From NCBI GenBank assembly GCA_023853785.1, contig JAJIRX010000195.1, positions 1 to 64,000 of the forward strand: a stretch of 64,000 nt of DNA, read 5' to 3'. The notes beneath the pieces were generated by a model. It did not search any database. It was not told where the DNA came from and was given only the letters and a program-made list of their open reading frames with translations. The position numbers and the translations under genes were made by a program. The first letter of the stretch is position 1. Each line of letters starts with the position of its first letter. This DNA is from Psilocybe azurescens (lineage: Eukaryota; Basidiomycota; Agaricomycetes; Agaricales; Agrocybaceae). Shown here in pieces: positions 35,663-47,704 of the stretch.

Positions 35663-37080
35663 TAACTGTGCATCATCCATAGAATTGTGCGGGCCGACGA
35701 CGAAAATTTGAAAGTCGATGATAGAGATGTTTAGAGCCAAAACAAGGAACGATGTCCAAAGAATTGTCGCAAGCTGGTCACAACTAATACCAGCCCGAAG
35801 TCAGGGTTGATGCGCACAGGCAAAGATGGTGTTTGCATAGTCTTAAGCCAGGGGCAGAAGCCTGGGGAGGAAAATACACCCTTTACCTTTTACGTTGGGA
35901 CACGTTTGCGTAAGGCGCTGATGGAGGCTGATGGATATCGCGGCATCGTGATCTATCGTGATTCGCTTGTTTCCAGCCGTCTCTTTGATTGGTCTACTCG
36001 GCGTTTCGGCGTCTGAAAATTGGGATTGACAACAATATGTATACTTAATACGCTTCGATGATGGATGAACGGGCGTGTCCTGGTGTGTCTGTGAGTATAT
36101 CTCGACTTCCTATGTACGTCCTAGGCTCACTAGACACGATTAAAGATACCACTGAGGTGGTTTAGAGATCATAGCCACCTAATGATTTTTCAAGCTGTGT
36201 CTTAAGTCTTCCGATGTTCACGCGGTTACTTGCTTCCTGTTATTATTAAGGCACCCACAGCAAACTCTACAGGTTACGTAGGGACCAGGAGGAAAGACCG
36301 GGAACTTCCGTGTACCATCCATTTATGTAGTGTTGCTGCCACAGCGCAGCGAGTGTGAGGCACTGACTGCACTTCAAGTGTGAGGTGCTGTGCAGTTCAC
36401 CGATCAGCAACTCTGTTCGCGCTTTTCCTTTTATTGATAGTTACCTCGAGAAATATGATGCGCCCGAAGTCTACAAACTGGGGCATCAGCCCAGCAGCAG
36501 TCGCATCACAGGCAATCACAGTCTTCACAGTACATTTTGATAGCTGTGAAGCGAGTTACAGTGTCATCAAAATCACTTCACGGCACCTTTTTCTGCATTG
36601 TGCAGCAGCACTACATTTATGTACTTGCTCGACCAACGGCGCCTCCAAGTGTCCTTATTCCGGATTACGAGGCTTCTCAGGCAAGTTGACGATGAAATGC
36701 ATCGGCCACCACGCAGAGTCCCTTTCTTATGTTGGCCTCCCTGATTTTCCAGAGGCGGGGATTGGTCTCAGGGTAGACCTTTTTAAAAGTAAGAGAGAGC
36801 AGGGAGTGCGGAGCAAGGAGAGTATTCTCGGGACATCCAAAATTAAATAGTACGTTAATGAGTGCTCGAGAAGGGAGAAGGAGATAATATAGAAGATACA
36901 AGTACACACGCTCATATCTTCCCTGAAGTGACGGAACAAGGCGGGAATGCCCAGTACGACAACAATAACTGTTCGTAGTCTCTGGCTCAATTGCTCCCCT
37001 TGCATTAGGCCTTCCTTTACTTCTCGCATGAGACTTGAGGCGAGGGAAATGGCTCCGGACGCTCCCAAGATTTCGCAGTG
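35663..37080. other. Spacer between array copies A and B
   Basis: 1.4 kb with frames up to 156 codons on plus and 135 on minus, of odd composition and without recognisable motifs. I do not support a gene here. Confidence 0.35.
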
Positions 37081-38502
37081 TCATTCACACTCGATGTTCG
37101 TAGTTGGATAGGCTGAGGCTGAGGCCGTGGTTGGATTGAGCGACTCGGAAAATACAGTTAGGTCAACCGAGTTAACTTGTTCTAAATCCCCTCTTCCTAG
37201 ATTATGTTCCTCAGCAGCAGGCACTGATAGTTTCCGCATTTTGAGCACGAGTCTAGAGGTCTGATTTGATGGTGAAGCATTAGCAGTGTTAAAGGGTAGT
37301 AAGCAATCAATCACTCACGCCAATGGAAAGAAGAGCGTTGTACCAGCTACGGTGCAACAAACGCATTAGGTCGTTCAGAGAGTGACGTCAAATCTACTAA
37401 ATTACATACGATAACAAAGCACTTTGGACGCCCATGTCAAGGTCGCGGAGAAAATTGTAGACCATCATATTTGTTACAAGAGCTGAAAAATACGATCAAT
37501 TAAGGGAGCGAGTGCCATGAAGCGCAAATTAAACAGCACCAAAGACTAGAACGAAGGTTGCCAACCCCTGGTTCAGTACCATAGACGCGAGGGGTGTGCG
37601 TGACTTTCCCGATCGATACCTTAAAATCAATTTGACGAGTGTTGCAAAAACAAGTGCGACCTGGACTAGTCCAACGCCAGCGCTAACAATACTCGAACTA
37701 TTAGCGTTCGATGGGACGTCAAAGAAAGAGTAGATAAACAAACCCGAAGAAATATATGCTTATGTGTTCTGTCTTCATTGAGCTGCATCCTGAAAATTTC
37801 GAGGCCGACTGGATAAATATGCCATCCCCACACAGCTCTAAAGCCCCAGATACGATGAAGAGCAGGAGCAGGAGCCATTTTGCTGTTGGGGTTCGATTGT
37901 AAAGTGCGTATACTAGATTTGTCAAATTTCAATGGTATTGGAGCTTTTGAAGCACAAGAATACCTCTAAGGATGATGACCATTTCCAAAAGCAGCAACCC
38001 TATCTGCGTAAAGATAGTTTGATAAATAAATATCCCTGGACAAATGCCCTGGTGCCCGGATTGTTGCTGGGAATAAAATTGGAAGGAGAGAACTTGGTTT
38101 GCGCTGAGGGAGGGACCAGAATCAAAGATATCGTATCCATGAAGTAAGATATTTCACGTACATTTGACCCAATAGCAGGAGATAACGCGAACAAGCATAT
38201 ATCAGCTTCACAACCTTAAACCTCCCTCTACCATCCGCAACATCATGAGACAGAGACTGTAACAGGAATCATTATGGTACGAACCTCCAGAGATACTCCA
38301 CCTCATCGGTAAAGCAGATCATTGCTTCCCATGTCTGGGCAGCCAGAGCCGCGACTGAAAATTAATAGTTTACTTTTAGTTGAATACTTACGACGAGATG
38401 TCGTTGCTAATACTCACCGGAAGCTAAGTTAACGGGATGCGCCACTATGACAACCTTACCGTATCCGTCGATGACAAATGGTCTTTTGACTAAGCCTCTC
38501 AC
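37081..38502 (-). pseudogene. DUF6533-like membrane protein B, start codon ATG changed to GTG
   Basis: Aligning the first exon with copy C puts a GTG (38502-38500) where C has ATG, and no in-frame ATG lies between an upstream stop and the first intron. The rest is open: AALAAQTWEAMICFTDEVEY (~38350-38290), LIYACSRYLLLLGQM (~38200), CPGIFIYQTIFTQIGLLLLE (~38040-37985), VYALYNRTPTAKWLLLLLFI (~37910), TPLASMVLNQGLATFVLVFG (~37590-37535) and the tail SRLVLKMRKLSVPAAEEHN ending NIECE (TGA 37083-37081). It either initiates from a non-AUG codon or an unseen upstream exon, or has just lost expression. A hydrophobic multi-helix protein of unknown function. Confidence 0.7.
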
Positions 38503-39815
38503 AAGTCACTGCCTGCTGCCACCAAGCTGATGATAGTGTAGAGAAAAGTGAAAGAGGATGGTTGAACAAGCACTGAAGTCGTGGTTTTTAAATGATGAAT
38601 CAGGGTTGACATAAAGTTCCAGAGGTTACATACCTTCAGCCAGACCACCGGCTAGGGGGTTTCGGCATATTTTGAAAATTCTTGTCGTCGCGAATAAAGT
38701 TGGAATGAAGCCATCACTCTGACGTCATTCAATTCGACCCATTCAGTAATACTTTCCATTTCCATCGAGGATGGCTACATGGCGGTGGAATCTTCCGGGA
38801 ACAAGCTCGGTACGAGCCGGATGTTATCCCAGGAATTGCTCCCATTATGATGTTAATCTGATCCTGGAACTCCTGCATTGCTGTCGAGAAATGAGGCACA
38901 CTGGAGAGTGGACAAGTGCAAACTTTCACAGTGTAAGTCTAGTTGATTGCCGAATCACGGATAGCATTTCCATACTCAATACACGCTCTTAAGTACGAGA
39001 CGATGACTACGACAGCGGACCTCTTGCCTCCTCTTGCTGAACCAAAAATGGAAGTCAGCTATCGTGCCGTGTGAGATTTGACCCAATCTATGTATAGTAT
39101 ATTTGGTTATTAGTGGCTGAGTTGGACATAAGCGCCGATTTTTAAATTCATTCCACTGCGCCGCACGATATTAGACGATATTTCAGGATGTTCCATAGCC
39201 TTCAGGTACCGAGGCCATTGTAATTTATCTGCGGCAAATTCCTGAACCATCTCGGCGGAGCTGATTGAATGAGATATTGCCTGGAAGTGTATCTATGAGT
39301 GTGGGCGAACCAGGGCGGCCGCAGGACAAGAGTCGGCCGCCACGGCATCATGGTGAAGAATCTGCATGTGCACTATGCAGGCATACAATGAATGTTCTGA
39401 TAATTACGTAGAGACAAGAATCAAGGAGGAAATTTTCTGACTCTCAAGCAATTCCTCAACTAACGTGACGAACGCCGCCTCCGCGACCCCTTTTTGAAGG
39501 TAGGGTGCTAATGCGAATTTGCAAAACCTTACAAAACCTTACAAAAGAGGGCGGCGGAATATATCTGCCGCCCCTGTTACAGTCTATGTCTCATACTGAT
39601 TTCCCCTGATTTTCCGGCATCGATCACACGGCAGCTTTTGTACCAAGAAATTTATACAGCAGGGAGGTAACTAACATTACAACGTTCTATAATACACCGT
39701 TAAAAGCTCAGAGACGAGAGAATATAAACATAACGTTAAAAATACAAAGCAAGCTTCAGCTCCTTACGGAATATGACAGTGTAGTAAATGGCTTCGTACG
39801 CGTCGTGATTCGGCG
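38503..39815. other. Spacer between array copies B and C
   Basis: No gene seen. A short direct repeat (ACAAAACCTT twice) lies near 39530-39550. Confidence 0.4.
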
Positions 39816-41266
39816 CTATTTTTTCGATTCGTTAAGGGTGGTCGAATAGCCTGAGTTGGACATGGATGGATTAGTTGAGTCAGTCGTGGTTGGACAGCTG
39901 TTCATCGTTATCCAGCCTGAGTTGGTCGCGTTTGGGCGCATTGACTCGTTAAATGTGGTCAAGTGCACTTCTCCTGAGCCTTCTCTTTCTAGACTGTGGT
40001 CTTCAGCTTCTGAGATCGGCAGTTTCCACATTTCGAGTATGAGGCGAGAGGTCTACAGTTGACGTTAGCAGCTTCCGAGATACATAATTGACAAGTAGCC
40101 ACTTACACCAATAGAGATAAAGGCATAGTACCAGCTACAGTGAACACGCACATTAAGCCATTGAAAGGGGTTCGCAGAGCGTACTAGAGCACATACGATA
40201 ACATCGCCTCTCCGGCAGTCTCGTCGAGATAACTGAAGAAGTTGTAGACCATTAGGACCGCTATAAGAGCTGAGAAAATTCAACAACAGGCAGCCTAAGG
40301 TGGGGATTGAATCGTACTAAGGACAAGAAAGCAACTCGCCACCCCCTGTTGCAGTACCATAGACGTGAGGGGTGTTCGCAACCTTCTCAATCGATGTTTT
40401 GAAATTAATTCCACGAGTATTGCGAGTACAAGGACAAATTGAGCAAGCCCGACGCCAGCTCTGACAGCACTCGGATTATTAGTGTTCGATGGAATATTGA
40501 AAAAATAACCAACCCAAAGAAATATACGCTTTTGTTGTCTGCTCTCAATAAGCCGCATCCTGATACATTCGAGATCGAATGAATAAAAATGCCGGTCCCA
40601 CATAGTTCTAGTCCAGAGGAGACGAAAAAAAACATGAGGAGGAACCATTTTGCTTTTGAGGTTTGGTTGTAAAGTGCATACACTAGATTTTGTCATGCCA
40701 GTGTCACAACCAGACTCTTCCAGTACACTTTTTCGAAACGCCTACCTCTGAGGAAGAGTACGGTTTCCAAAATCACCAATCCTACTTGCGTGAGAAGTGA
40801 TTTGAATATGAACATGCCAGGACACATGTCTTGGTCTATCCTATGTTTCTGGGCATGATTAAGGAATAAGAGAACCTGGTTTGCGCTAAATGGACAACCA
40901 GTTGAACATTTGGTAGCCATGTATGAGATGATCAACGTACATTTGGCCCGACAGCAAGAGGTAACGTGAGCAAACGTATAGCAGCTTTATATATCTGAAT
41001 TTTCCTCTATCAACCACAATAGCATGAGACTTGATATTTCGAAAGACCGTAACGGACACGTTGGGAGACTACGAACCTCCATAAATATTCCACCTCGTCA
41101 CTAAAACAAATCGCCCATTCCCAGATTTGGGCAGCCAGAGCTGCAACTAAGTAAGAGAGTCCATTCAGCTACGGACGCCCACGAGATGCTGCTGTTACTC
41201 ACCAGAAGCTAAACCAAGGGGTATACCGTACTCAACAATCGTATGTCGTTCAACTAGGATCCTCAT
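39816..41266 (-). CDS. DUF6533-like membrane protein C, intact
   Basis: Start at ATG 41266 (MRILVERHTIVEYGIPLGLA), stop TAG at 39818-39816. Conserved blocks in order: AALAAQIWEWAICFSDEVEY (~41150-41100), LLYVCSRYLLLSGQM (~40960), CPGMFIFKSLLTQVGLVILE (~40830-40770), VYALYNQTSKAKWFLLMFFF (~40675), AGVGLAQFVLVLAILVEL (~40460-40410), TPLTSMVLQQGVASCFLVL (~40370-40320) and the tail SRLILEMWKLPISEAEDHS. At least seven hydrophobic segments are expected across seven or more exons. It is the undamaged member of the array and the reference for its siblings. The family is expanded in Agaricomycetes; ligand and role are unknown, though the topology resembles receptor-like proteins. Confidence 0.8.
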
Positions 41267-42518
41267 TGGGGCAAAGAGCGAAAGGCGATGTTTTCAGCGA
41301 CTGGAATCATGTTTTCTTTAAACGATGATTTTGATTTCAGGGTCAAGGACTAAGATTTCGATGATCCCCGGCTTTTACTGGGTTACAAAAGTCTGAGACC
41401 ACGCATCGGCGCAATCACCCGGTAGGAATGATCTTGTTCGGCAGGATTACAGTTTGTGTCACTAGGGTCCACTCCGGGTATGGAACTCATCGTGCGAGCC
41501 CTAAATATATACCTGTCGGACTCCGATGGTATGCAAAATGTCGGATCTTTTTGAGTTGTTTTTGGAGAGGCGAAGCGCCCTCCGGATACCGCCACCATGG
41601 GAGTCTAAATTGAGAGCACTAATGCTATTTATGACCAATCATAAGATCTGTGAGTGAGAAATAAGGCATCTTTGTCAGTGCAACACTGGTTATTAGCCAA
41701 GAGATGTTGACAACATTGATGATTTAAGCGAATCCACGGTCGGTCATGGTAGGTCATCGACTTCTTGTTGTTCTCACGATGATCGCAAGCGAACTCGGTA
41801 TTCTAAATTTAGACCATACCCACTCTGAAAGTCGAGCTGTGGCGAATTAGTCATGCCCAAAAGACAATTCTCCATCTTAAAACCGCGCCTCGCATACGCA
41901 GTTGGATACATCCGCTCTACAAGGCTCCTCTGCCTTCCAGGTGAAGAAAGTCTCTTTGAAGTCTCTGCCATGGCATATCCACGGGGGCCCTTCACCACTT
42001 GTGTTAGTCATTTATGGCGAGGAAAGGTCTCTGGCCGTGCCACAAAGCGAATGGATGACAGATAAAAGCTCTTACGCTAACAGTACTGATATGCTAACTG
42101 CACTCTCCGCGGAACTGTGTACGATCTTTCTTTGTGCGATGCCACCCGACAGGCAAGGTAGTCGTAAGGATCTGCAATCCACTGCAGGCGACGATATTGA
42201 CTGTACGTTGTATTACAGAAGCGAATGAAAAGGCTCCTCGGCACTCCGTATTGTCGACTATGAACCCAGGTATATCTCCAGTCATGCCCTGCACTGTAGG
42301 TTCTGTGTCAAACCATGACCGTATTGCCCATGACGCAGAAATGAGCGCCCGCGGCGACCGATATAGTGCGCTTGGCTTTCTCATTACTCAGTTTAAAAAG
42401 TTTAACCTCCGTGAAAGAATCCTTGGCTTCAAGCAGGAATGTAGGCAATTCACGAATCAACTGTACGGTGTCTACTCATTTACTATTTCATGTTTGACTG
42501 AAAAACTAATCCATCCAG
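41267..42518. other. Intergenic, no gene supported
   Basis: Several frames of 60-180 codons overlap here, but none shows a family motif or a consistent exon chain. The promoter of copy C and the upstream part of the next gene lie here. Confidence 0.35.
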
Positions 42519-43205
42519 ATGAGCTCCCTGGCACTGTCGTATCCCTTCGTGATGGATGGCAGTGGACCTGTCAAAGCGGAGCCGTCGTCGTACGCCCTTC
42601 TACTGTATCATATCACCTTGCTTCTGACCACGACCACTCGTACATCAGTCAGGTCTTCTGGCAGCTGTAGCAGGCCAATTCCTCGGCTTCGTACGCTCCT
42701 CAACAATAACGCCGGATGTATCGTACGAAGCGCGATGTTTCCTCCTAACAATGTGCTACGCTGCACTACTATTCAACATAAGTGCTACGATCGGATCATT
42801 TATCCTAATGGACAATCTCGGAGAAATGGGCTTTCGCGCGTCGTGCAAAGCAAGCGAGTTGGATGAGGTGACGGACATGGGTCTGGGCACATTTATGACG
42901 AGCCAAGATGGGTTGCTGATCAAGTTCGGTGCAAGTCCGGAGTGGAATTGGATGTTGTACCACTGTCCGTGCTTTGTTCCTTTCTGTCTGATTTACTGAT
43001 CATCTTCGCTGATCATGATGATGGAACGACTTTGACAGGGCTTTCCTCCTTCTATCTCGGAATTATATGTCTCGTCATAGCAGTGCTGAGTTACGTCCTC
43101 GTGCAAGATGCGCTCGTGGTCAAAGTCATCACATCCTTTATTGTTGGGCTTACAGTACTGCCGTCAATGTATTTCATCTTCGTTCGCCCCTTCATTCACT
43201 ACTAG
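42519..43205 (+). CDS. Multi-pass membrane protein of unknown function, one apparent frameshift
   Basis: Starts at ATG 42519 (MSSLALSYPFVMDGSGPVKA) with a hydrophobic LLLYHITLLLTTTTRTSV. The frame then slips one base (42648-42652) into GLLAAVAGQFLGFVRSST, continuing with CYAALLFNISATIGSFILMD and NLGEMGFRAS. After an intron (~42963-43038, GTCCGT...GACAG), WLSSFYLGIICLVIAVLSYV and a last hydrophobic span end at TAG 43203-43205. The GQFLGF, FNISATI and LGEM blocks are known to me from uncharacterised Agaricomycete membrane proteins. It is either a fresh pseudogene or carries an indel error. Four membrane spans are likely. Confidence 0.6.
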
Positions 43206-43344
43206 CAAGATGCTACTACTTAGCTGGTTTGTGGCGTTAATGCATTTCATTATTTGTAGTGAACGGAATGATTCCGTAATGTCTTTCTCTGTGCACGATA
43301 TAGGAGAACATCACGTTTGCTTGAAGTTAGTGGATTTCAAATTT

Positions 43345-45017
43345 TCATGCCTCCAAACCGGCGTAGAGCGCCTCCTCGAATTCCCCAAAGAGCTTGATTA
43401 CTTCGGGATCACGACTCGGTGCGAGCTGAGTCCCGAACACCGCTGAGATGCCAGTATCGGGGTCAATGAAGAAATATGAGCCCGCCCATCCAGACCCTAG
43501 ACCAACGACCAAAATTCAGCATGTTGCACGCTAATACGAATGTGTAGACTTCAACCGAGGACATACAGAATATTGTGCCTCTCTTGCGGCGTTTAGGCCA
43601 GTCAACGGTACAGACAGCGAGACCTACACTCCATTGACTACCAGGGAAGGCCCTGGTGAAGAGGTCCAGGTTTTTCGCACCTGCCTCCGTTAGTGTTGGC
43701 ACGAAGAGTTCCTGTACAGTGTCTCGATTGATTATGCCTTTTGTGATCTTTTTCATCTGTGATTTACGTATTGAAAGTGCCATTAGAACGGGAAGAGAAC
43801 AGAATAAAGAGCTAGCAAACCATGGAGTTGATGAATGTGGCGTAAAAGAGTCAAGTAGTCACGCAAGGAAGAATATATTCCTACTCCTCCCATAAAGAGG
43901 GACACTAGTGAAGACTCCTATTTAGATTTTCATTCCCGGCGATCAAAAAATATATACCTTTTTGCGCATCCCGCTCTATGAGCTTGATCTGATCATTCCA
44001 AGGTACAAGTGTGCCACTGGGTTCACGGTATGTGAGTGTTACTTCTCTTTCGATGATCTGCGGATTGCGGTAGAATGAAGAACTCAATCCTAACGGAGAA
44101 AATATGGTTTCTTGTCTGCTGACAAATTTAACACTGTCGAATGGACGAGGTATAAGAGAGCTGAACGCACAGATGTTGCTCCAAATCCTTTCCCGTAACT
44201 TTTTCGACGATAAAGCCGAGGACATCGGCACTGTATCCGTATGCGACTGGTCCATCGAGTTATTGATACGAAATAAGATTGTATCGTAGGGAGACTCACA
44301 ATCTGTGCCAGGTTCAAATTTGAGAGGGATACCAGGGAAGTCTCCCTGCGTTTGCATCGCTATGAGCTTTCCTCTAGAACTCAATCTGTCAATTCCCTTA
44401 CCTTGAGGAGCCTGAAGAACTCGGATTGGGGATCTTCTCTTTTTTGTGTGTGGGTGTACGTTGGAGGCAAGTTCCTAGTTGGGTCAGGGAACGGAGGATA
44501 GAATAATCCACTTGAGAAGTTAAGCAGATGCTTCACAAGGATTGGATTCGTCGCCGGCTTGACCGAAGGAGAAGGTGACAGAATGTCGTTCAAAATGACG
44601 GGATCCGCCAATTCGGGGAAGAAATCAGAAACTGGTGTCTCTTGTTTGAGCTTTCCTTCTTCAATAAGTCGGAGAGCAGCGAGCTGGCAATTGACTGAAG
44701 TTCAGAGGCAGCAGCAGTCAAAAGTACATGTCCTTACGTGGACGATAAATTTTGTTTGACTGCAAATCCAGAGGACGCTATCTGGAGTTATTTCACCGCT
44801 GCTGGGGTCGTTGATCACCCTGTATCCTGTGCTGTTGAAGTAGATCTCTTCATCTATGTTTGAAACTCCAAAGACAAAGCCAGGAATCTTTTTCTCCTGG
44901 GATGCTTTAGCCTGGCGATATATGCATTCAAGTTCAGGTAGAAAACGTTGAAAATGATGGAGAACTTACGAAGAGTCCGTCCAGGGCTTCTTTTCCAGCA
45001 GAGGTTAGCTTGACCAT
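43345..45017 (-). CDS. Serine beta-lactamase-like hydrolase, copy 4
   Basis: Start at ATG 45017 (MVKLTSAGKEALDGLF), stop TGA at 43347-43345. All three catalytic blocks are present: ICSQTK, AYGYSADVLGF and GWAGSYFFIDPDTG. It is the most divergent full copy: the middle helix reads FSPLGLSSSFYRNPQIIERE, and the loop after FSSGLFYPPFPDPTRN is longer and Pro/Thr-rich. Intron positions match copies 1-3. It stands 15 kb from the tandem trio, next to a CorA-like gene, so it was displaced or arose from an older duplication. Apparently functional; substrate unknown. Confidence 0.85.
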
Positions 45018-45786
45018 GACAAGCAAGTTGGGAAATGGGATTTAGCAGATACAAGATTACTATCCTTATATATGATGGCACTACCTTCGGTTGTTCATAT
45101 TTTAAGACGTGAAACAACTCCACGATCAACGATGTATGTCAGCCAATGCATGACCTCCAGAAGATCTAATGAAATGGGTTAAAGATAGATATCAGCCAGG
45201 CCGTGACTCTGTAGTAAGCAAAGGATGAGAGGATGCCTATTTTTCGATGCACAGGTTTATTGAATGAATTGTCTATTATAAGGTGCGGGAATATCTTATC
45301 TTTGGTCATACATGTAAAGCTGTTAGAATGTTGCAATGACAGGGAATTATAGAATTTTGACTTCCCTGAAACCCTTGCAAGCGAGGAAATTCCAGATACA
45401 ACTGCGCCATATGCCGACAAGAAGCCGTTCCACGTCTTGATTTTGTTGAAATTCCCTTGATACGCGCCGCCGACATGCCGTCTTTTGATGGCTGTGGAGG
45501 GGTTGATGGCTGTTGATGAGAGGCCCTTTCTCCTCCTCATTTGGTTTCCTTCGATGTACTTTGTTTCTCTTCAATTAAAATTTATATTCATTGATAATAG
45601 GACTATATGAGTGTATATACAAATTTTAAGGCAAGGGCAAGAGGGGAAGGGTGTCAGAACGAACATATGGTCAAACCGTAGAACGGGTAGTGGATACAAA
45701 GTGGATAGCACTCTCACACCCTGAACGTTCTAACCTGGGTAAAATTTCGAACTTCGATCCATGTTCAAATGACGTAGTTCAAATTA
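45018..45786. promoter_or_regulatory. Divergent promoter region between copy 4 and the CorA-like gene
   Basis: No supported gene in 770 bp between two start codons that point away from each other. Frames here are arginine/lysine-rich and unconserved. Confidence 0.4.
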
Positions 45787-47525
45787 ATGGGCACCCATTT
45801 GGTTGACACCATGAGCAAGAATCAAGCCCTCTCTAATCCCGAAATTGAGTTCAGAGTGGCGAGCACCTACGGGGAAGCTGTGCATAATCAACATACTACC
45901 GTTGTTGATCTCTTAGAAATCTATCCTGATGAAATCTCGTGGAAGCCAAAGCTCGACCATTCTCGTCTTCTGCACCACTTCCAAGTAAGAAGCATTCAAT
46001 AATGCAAATATACAGCACTAAACGAGACTCTGGCGCAAATCCAGGCAGAGGATGTTTTCGACAAAGACAAAGCCCAGCCTTTGCGAATTCTGTGAGTAGC
46101 AAATGTTCTGTATGAAATCGAGTCCCAATTTCTACGAAGTCGCATACTGATGCACAAGGCACATAGCTTTGTGGAAGACCTGAACTTTCCTGTTGCCAAT
46201 TCTCGCACACAGGATATAAGTTCAGATGTCAACACTACTGCCTACTGGCTGCGGCAGCGATTTGGAGTGTCTCCGTTATTTTTTAGTTGCATAACGGTTA
46301 GCACATATGTCGTAAAGATTGGTAATGCAAATCATGTTCGTAGGGAGAACGGAAGATATGTTTCTCTCGGTTTGTGCACTGATCTATCTATTCAAACTTC
46401 ACTCAGTTTACATTACCCCCACAGATGGACTGTATCGTTTCTCTTCTGGACTTCATAGCCGTCCCGTCCACGTCTGGTTTTCACACAGCTTGGTTAATGG
46501 CCAATCTTCGACCTACATCATACATCACTGTCCAGAAAATGCCAAGAATACGATACTCTCATATGTTGAGAAGAAAAATATACCAATGTTGTTAAGGCCT
46601 CTCACTATCGACACCTTTCTCACCGAAGATGGTTTGAACGACTGGGGCCAAGACGTGATACTTGCTCGGGAGCAGCTTCTAAAATATGTGAGATACATGG
46701 CTTTAGAAAGTATTGAATCGACCTCTCTTACCTTCTTCTCTAGGAAAAGAGTAGAATTTCGCTGTACTCTCCTGCACAGGTGGCTGAAGCTGTGGAGATC
46801 TTGCATTCTCTCTCACAGAGTCTGCAAATCATCCGCGAGGATCTCACCGATATACAGGAAAGGCTTGATTATTTCAAGAAAGTCCACCAACGGTTTAAAG
46901 ACTTATCGGGCCCATACGGAGGTGACGAAGACCTTGACTCTGTTCCCGATTCCATTGAGTACTTAATATCGAAAACAAACAATTTGAGGCGCTGGGCCAC
47001 AAACTATAACGAGCGTACAGGGATCCGAATCAACTTGTTCTTCAACATCTCCACACAAACGGATAGTCGGACTAACCTGGAAATCGCTGAATTGACGTCC
47101 AAGATTGCAGTTTCCACTCAACGAGACAGCTCCTCGATGATAACGTAGGTGTATTCAACAAGCAATTTACTCAAATTATATGCTGAAATAAAAATCAGAA
47201 TGGCTGCCGTTACAATGTTCTTCCTTCCTGGAACTTTTGTATCAGTGAGTATTTCTCGTTCTTCTCATGTCAGCCGTTCTTCATTATATTGCAAATCAAG
47301 GCACTCTTTAGTATGGTGTTCTTTGATACCCAGGGTAATTCGTTATCGGTTGGCTCTCAATGGTGGCTGTTCCCAGTCATAACCATCCCCCTCACCATCG
47401 CTGTATTTGTTGCGTGGGTTCTGTGGCAACGTCGTCGAAATAGGAAGGACTTACAGTCCCTTGGTATTAGTCGCTCAACAGAGCCGATAAACTTTGAAGA
47501 AAAGGATCATTCAAGGGAAAAATAA
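45787..47525 (+). CDS. CorA-like (Mg2+ transporter-like) membrane protein
   Basis: A long soluble N-terminal region precedes two membrane spans, the layout of CorA/ZntB pentameric cation channels. Key segments: LYRFSSGLHSRPVHVWFSHS (~46430), NLRRWATNYNERTGIRINLFF (~46985-47045), ISTQTDSRTNLEIAELTSKI, then MAAVTMFFLPGTFVSALFSM (~47201-47320), where the first helix is split by an intron, and the second helix in FPVITIPLTIAVFVAWVLW, followed by the positive tail WQRRRNRKD. The stop is TAA 47523-47525. The classical Gly-Met-Asn loop is not visible, as in many fungal CorA-like proteins, so ion selectivity cannot be inferred. Start 45787 has an alternative at 45811. Some exon joins between 46000 and 46450 are unresolved. 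Confidence 0.75.
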
Positions 47526-47704
47526 CGACTACCGAATACAATGACACTCGATCGTACTGTAGCTGATAATGGCGCGTATTATATATCAATTTTTGTATTG
47601 TTAACTTTGCTCGACGATACACACTGCGTGGTAGCAGGAAGTGTTATCAATGAAGAGTGCATTCACTATACCTAAAAATAGACAATAGTTTTTTTGCCAG
47701 TAAC

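Noticed and set aside
36380..36850. 156-codon plus-strand frame between membrane copies A and B
   Set aside because: No family motif, mixed hydrophobic and basic composition, no splice partners. Not supported as a gene.
39520..39550. Short direct repeat of ACAAAACCTT
   Set aside because: Two copies only, in low-complexity DNA, with no element around it.
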